Below are positions 59,506-64,000 of a DNA stretch of 64,000 bases, piece after piece. Under the pieces are notes generated by a model. It was not told where the DNA came from. It ran no database searches and was given only the letters and a program-made list of their open reading frames with translations. The stretch comes from Streptomyces sp. MA5143a (GTDB lineage: Bacteria; Actinomycetota; Actinomycetes; Streptomycetales; Streptomycetaceae). The number at the start of each line of letters is the position of its first letter. Position 1 is the stretch's first letter. The stretch lies in contig NZ_OLMK01000034.1 of NCBI RefSeq assembly GCF_900290235.1, positions 124,001 to 188,000 of the forward strand, written 5' to 3'. Position numbers and translations under genes: made by a program.

Positions 59506-60330
59506 CTACCCGCCCGCCCTGCTCCCCGGGACCGTCTCCCAAGGGCATGGTCCGGTGCCGTCCGTCCAGCTCCTGAGATTCTCCCCGTCCACGCACACGA
59601 TCCCGCACTGTTCGGCGTACTCCGCCGCCGGCGCCGTGAAGTCGCTGGTGGTGACCAGTACGGCCACATCGGCGTCGTGGACCGTGAAGCACGTGCCGCC
59701 GAAGCGCTGGAGGTCCTGGGAGCCGACGCGGTTCGATTCGCCGTAGTGCTTGCACTGGATGACGACCCGGCGCCCGTCCGGCGTCACCGCCATGACGTCG
59801 GCGCCCAAGTCCCCCGCCCCGCCCACGACTTCGACGTCCGAGCAACCGTCGCGCTCGCAGAGGGCGGCGATCGCCTCCTCGAACTCCTGCGGAGTCAGGG
59901 ACTCGTAGCCGGGGTCGACCTCGACGGCGGGGCACTGTCGGGGGATCAGGTCGGTGTCCAGTTCCTCGGCCGCCTCCCTCGCCGCCTCGTCGAGCGCCGC
60001 CGCGGCCCGGCGCGCCGCCCTCGCCACGTGCAGGCGGCGGCGCAGGCCCACGAGGGCGGCGACGCCTATGACGACCAGTACCACCACCCAGCCGGGACGC
60101 CTCTCGACGGCGCCTGCCACCATGCGGGCCACCCAGCCGAGAACGCCGATCAGCACGGCCAGGATGACGAAGAACAGGGCCGTCGAGCGAAGGTCGAACC
60201 GATGTCGGCGGTGCGCAGCCGATGTTCGGCGTCGGGGCAGAGGCCGTGTGCGCGGTGTCCGAGGGCCGGGCAGAATGCGCGTGCGCAGAGTCTGACGCCC
60301 GGGCAGTGTTCGACGCGCGGGTACGGTCAT
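59506..60330 (-). CDS. Membrane-anchored Mrr-like restriction endonuclease domain protein
   Basis: The 274-aa protein has an Arg/Pro-rich N-terminus, two membrane segments (about 47-67 and 78-96), an Arg/Ala-rich coiled stretch, and a C-terminal Mrr/restriction-endonuclease-like domain (about 140-260): SLTPQEFEEAIAALCERDG, GDLGADVMAVTPDGRRVVIQCKHY (the Asp and Gln-x-Lys active-site pattern) and LVTTSDFTAPAAEYA. It could cleave modified DNA, or be a membrane-tethered nuclease of unknown purpose. ATG 60330 follows a G-rich run. No methylase is adjacent. Confidence 0.82.
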   Translation of the reverse strand: MTVPARRTLPGRQTLRTRILPGPRTPRTRPLPRRRTSAAHRRHRFDLRSTALFFVILAVLIGVLGWVARMVAGAVERRPGWVVVLVVIGVAALVGLRRRLHVARAARRAAAALDEAAREAAEELDTDLIPRQCPAVEVDPGYESLTPQEFEEAIAALCERDGCSDVEVVGGAGDLGADVMAVTPDGRRVVIQCKHYGESNRVGSQDLQRFGGTCFTVHDADVAVLVTTSDFTAPAAEYAEQCGIVCVDGENLRSWTDGTGPCPWETVPGSRAGG

Positions 60331-60777
60331 TGCCAAGCCCCCCTCAGGACCGATGGGAAAGATCACTCCCCACCGTCTGCCCAAGATCACCACCTTCATC
60401 GGCGGCACCGCCCCTTCGGTGCGGGGCGTGAACGCCGCCGCCGCCGCGGTCTGAGCCCGGACGCCAGGTTCTGCGAAGCGGCCGTGCTCGCCGCTTCTCG
60501 GGGTGGGCGAGCGCCTCGTCAGCTACGTTGCCTCGCCAGGAACTCGATCAGTTCGACCTCGCTTCGTCCGAGGCGCTCCCGCTGATCGCGAGGCAGTGAC
60601 GCCAAGGCGTCGACCAGGACCCGCTTTCTCGGGACGTGCACCATCGCCCCCGTGTAGATCCGGCAGCCGAGGCACCAGGCCAGTCCTACGCAGCGCTCGA
60701 ACATGGGGGACTCGGGCGGATAGTGGCGGTACTGGTACGAGCGAACGGGTGTTCCGCACGTCGCGCAGATCCGTCGC

Positions 60778-63189
<2,412 letters not shown>

Positions 63190-63261
63190 GACAAGCCTCC
63201 GGCAGGCAGGCCGCGGCAGCCGTTGCGCGGCCGCGACGGAAAGAGGAAGGAAGGGGGTTGC

Positions 63262-63666
63262 TCAGATGCCGGTGGATGCCGGAGGCGCCCGGTCCCGGTC
63301 GTGGGCCGACCGGCCGGGAGAAGCGGCCTGGTACGCCGACGGGGCGGGGGCGTACGTCCCCTGGGCGGGGAGGAGCGCCGGGTCGCGGGGGTCGGTGGCG
63401 TGGTGTTCCGGGAGTGTGGGGCGCTCGCCGGGATGTCCCTGCCGGACCAGGACGTGGACCGCGCAGTCGAAGGCACAGGAGTCGTCCGCGCGGGGAGACG
63501 CGGAGTGCGCGGTGGGCGCGGTGGGCGAGGCGAGCGCGGAGGGGGAGGTGGGACCGGCGGGCGCGGACGGCGCCGGCGTCGCCGTCGTCAGGACGGCGAG
63601 GAGCAGCACCAGGGCCGCGGCGAACCACTGACCGGCGGCCCGGACGGCGCGGAGTGCCTGGCGCAT
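63262..63666 (-). CDS. Secreted or membrane-anchored small hypothetical protein
   Basis: The 134-aa protein has an N-terminal hydrophobic segment (QWFAAALVLLLAVLTTATPAPSAPA), then a Ser/Thr/Ala/Pro-rich low-complexity stretch and a CAFDC pair in ADDSCAFDCAVHVLVRQGH. I recognise no family. ATG 63666 is preferred because AGAAGGGG lies eight bases upstream; an ATG at 63687 adds seven residues. It is 72 bases upstream of secDF on the same strand and probably in one transcript with it, which suggests a link to protein export. Confidence 0.65.
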   Translation of the reverse strand: MRQALRAVRAAGQWFAAALVLLLAVLTTATPAPSAPAGPTSPSALASPTAPTAHSASPRADDSCAFDCAVHVLVRQGHPGERPTLPEHHATDPRDPALLPAQGTYAPAPSAYQAASPGRSAHDRDRAPPASTGI

Positions 63667-63870
63667 GCGTCGTCCCCTTCTGGTCATGGGTGGTCGGCGT
63701 CGGGTGACAGGCCGGGAGGGAGGAGCCGCCCACGGCCGGTCCCCCGGAGGGTCGGGCCCGCCCCGTCACCGCCGGAACGGCGAAGTCGGCGGCATCAGTG
63801 TCACGCGCCGGTGAGTGCGGGCCGCCACCCCGCCACCGCCCTGGCTGGGCCGGTGCCGGACGGCGGAGGG

Positions 63871-64000
63871 TCAGGGTTCGATGAGTCCCGCGCGAATCGC
63901 GTACCGGGTCAGCTCCAGCCGGTCGCGCAGGCCGAGCTTCTGGAGCAGGTTCGCCCGGTGGCGGTGCACCGTCTTGATGCTGATGACGAGGATGTCGGCG
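63871..64000 (-). CDS. LuxR-family response regulator C-terminus (5' part outside window)
   Basis: The 43 codons at the edge read ADILVISIKTVHRHRANLLQKLGLRDRLELTRYAIRAGLIEP and a stop: the C-terminal recognition helix (TVHRHRANLLQKLGL) of a LuxR/NarL helix-turn-helix. The start and any receiver domain lie beyond the right edge. The 204 bases between this and the small protein hold no gene. Confidence 0.85.
   Translation of the reverse strand, partial: ADILVISIKTVHRHRANLLQKLGLRDRLELTRYAIRAGLIEP

Noticed and set aside
60353..60454. 33-codon plus-strand frame with good codon bias
   Set aside because: No clear ribosome site or recognisable motif; too short to support without conservation data.

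Overview
The window is high-GC actinomycete DNA and almost certainly part of a Streptomyces chromosome. The evidence is strong G/C bias at third codon positions, many GTG starts, and lineage-typical genes: a WhiB-like protein, a Spo0M protein, snapalysin, SpoIIE-type phosphatases, a fused SecDF, and DUF1876, DUF1918 and DUF4389 proteins. I saw no rRNA, tRNA, CRISPR array, prophage or intact insertion sequence. Both ends cut through genes: a CNNM/HlyC-type membrane protein on the left and a LuxR-type regulator on the right.

Layout, left part (1-28.9 kb). This part holds housekeeping and accessory genes: Spo0M; a BlaI-type repressor paired with an M56 peptidase; a PLP decarboxylase divergent from an Lrp regulator, with a clear palindrome between them; a secreted GH5 cellulase; and a serine hydrolase. 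Next comes a first dormancy/stress-like block (9.7-16.5 kb) with a cNMP-binding protein, flavodoxin-like protein, universal stress protein, SulP transporter and GH65 phosphorylase. Two DevR/DosR-like boxes 20 bp apart lie in the USP/SulP promoter. It is followed by SRPBCC, WhiB, a SpoIIE phosphatase broken by one TGA, a Rieske protein, two overlapping small genes next to an IS5-type remnant, HxlR with a quinone reductase, phosphoglucomutase, a methyltransferase, an MFS pump, and a DoxX-like protein divergent from a Cys-rich HTH sensor.

Middle (29.0-43.6 kb). A coherent catabolic locus runs as ThDP enzyme, ThuA-like protein, APC permease and HisD-like dehydrogenase on the minus strand, divergent from a PucR-type regulator. 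Two divergent GMC oxidoreductases follow. The substrate cannot be read from the sequence. A DeoR regulator, an MFS transporter with a good operator between them, a strong terminator, and an F420-type LLM oxidoreductase with a HAD hydrolase complete the region.

Right part (43.6-64 kb). A second dormancy-like block contains a DevR/NarL-type response regulator, clustered DevR-like boxes in front of a decayed alcohol dehydrogenase, pyruvate phosphate dikinase, a second SulP operon with an anti-sigma-like ATPase and ArsR, a DUF1918-HTH-flavin-binding fusion, DUF1876, a deleted Acg-type nitroreductase and DUF4389. After it come an RTX-like secreted protein, MFS, VOC, snapalysin, LacI, a membrane-anchored Mrr-like nuclease, a zinc-ribbon gene with a TGA at codon 4, and SecDF.

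The main themes are a split and partly eroding hypoxia/dormancy regulon (USP remnant, ADH remnant and Acg remnant alongside intact members), a compact uncharacterised catabolic locus, and two otherwise intact reading frames each interrupted by a single TGA.
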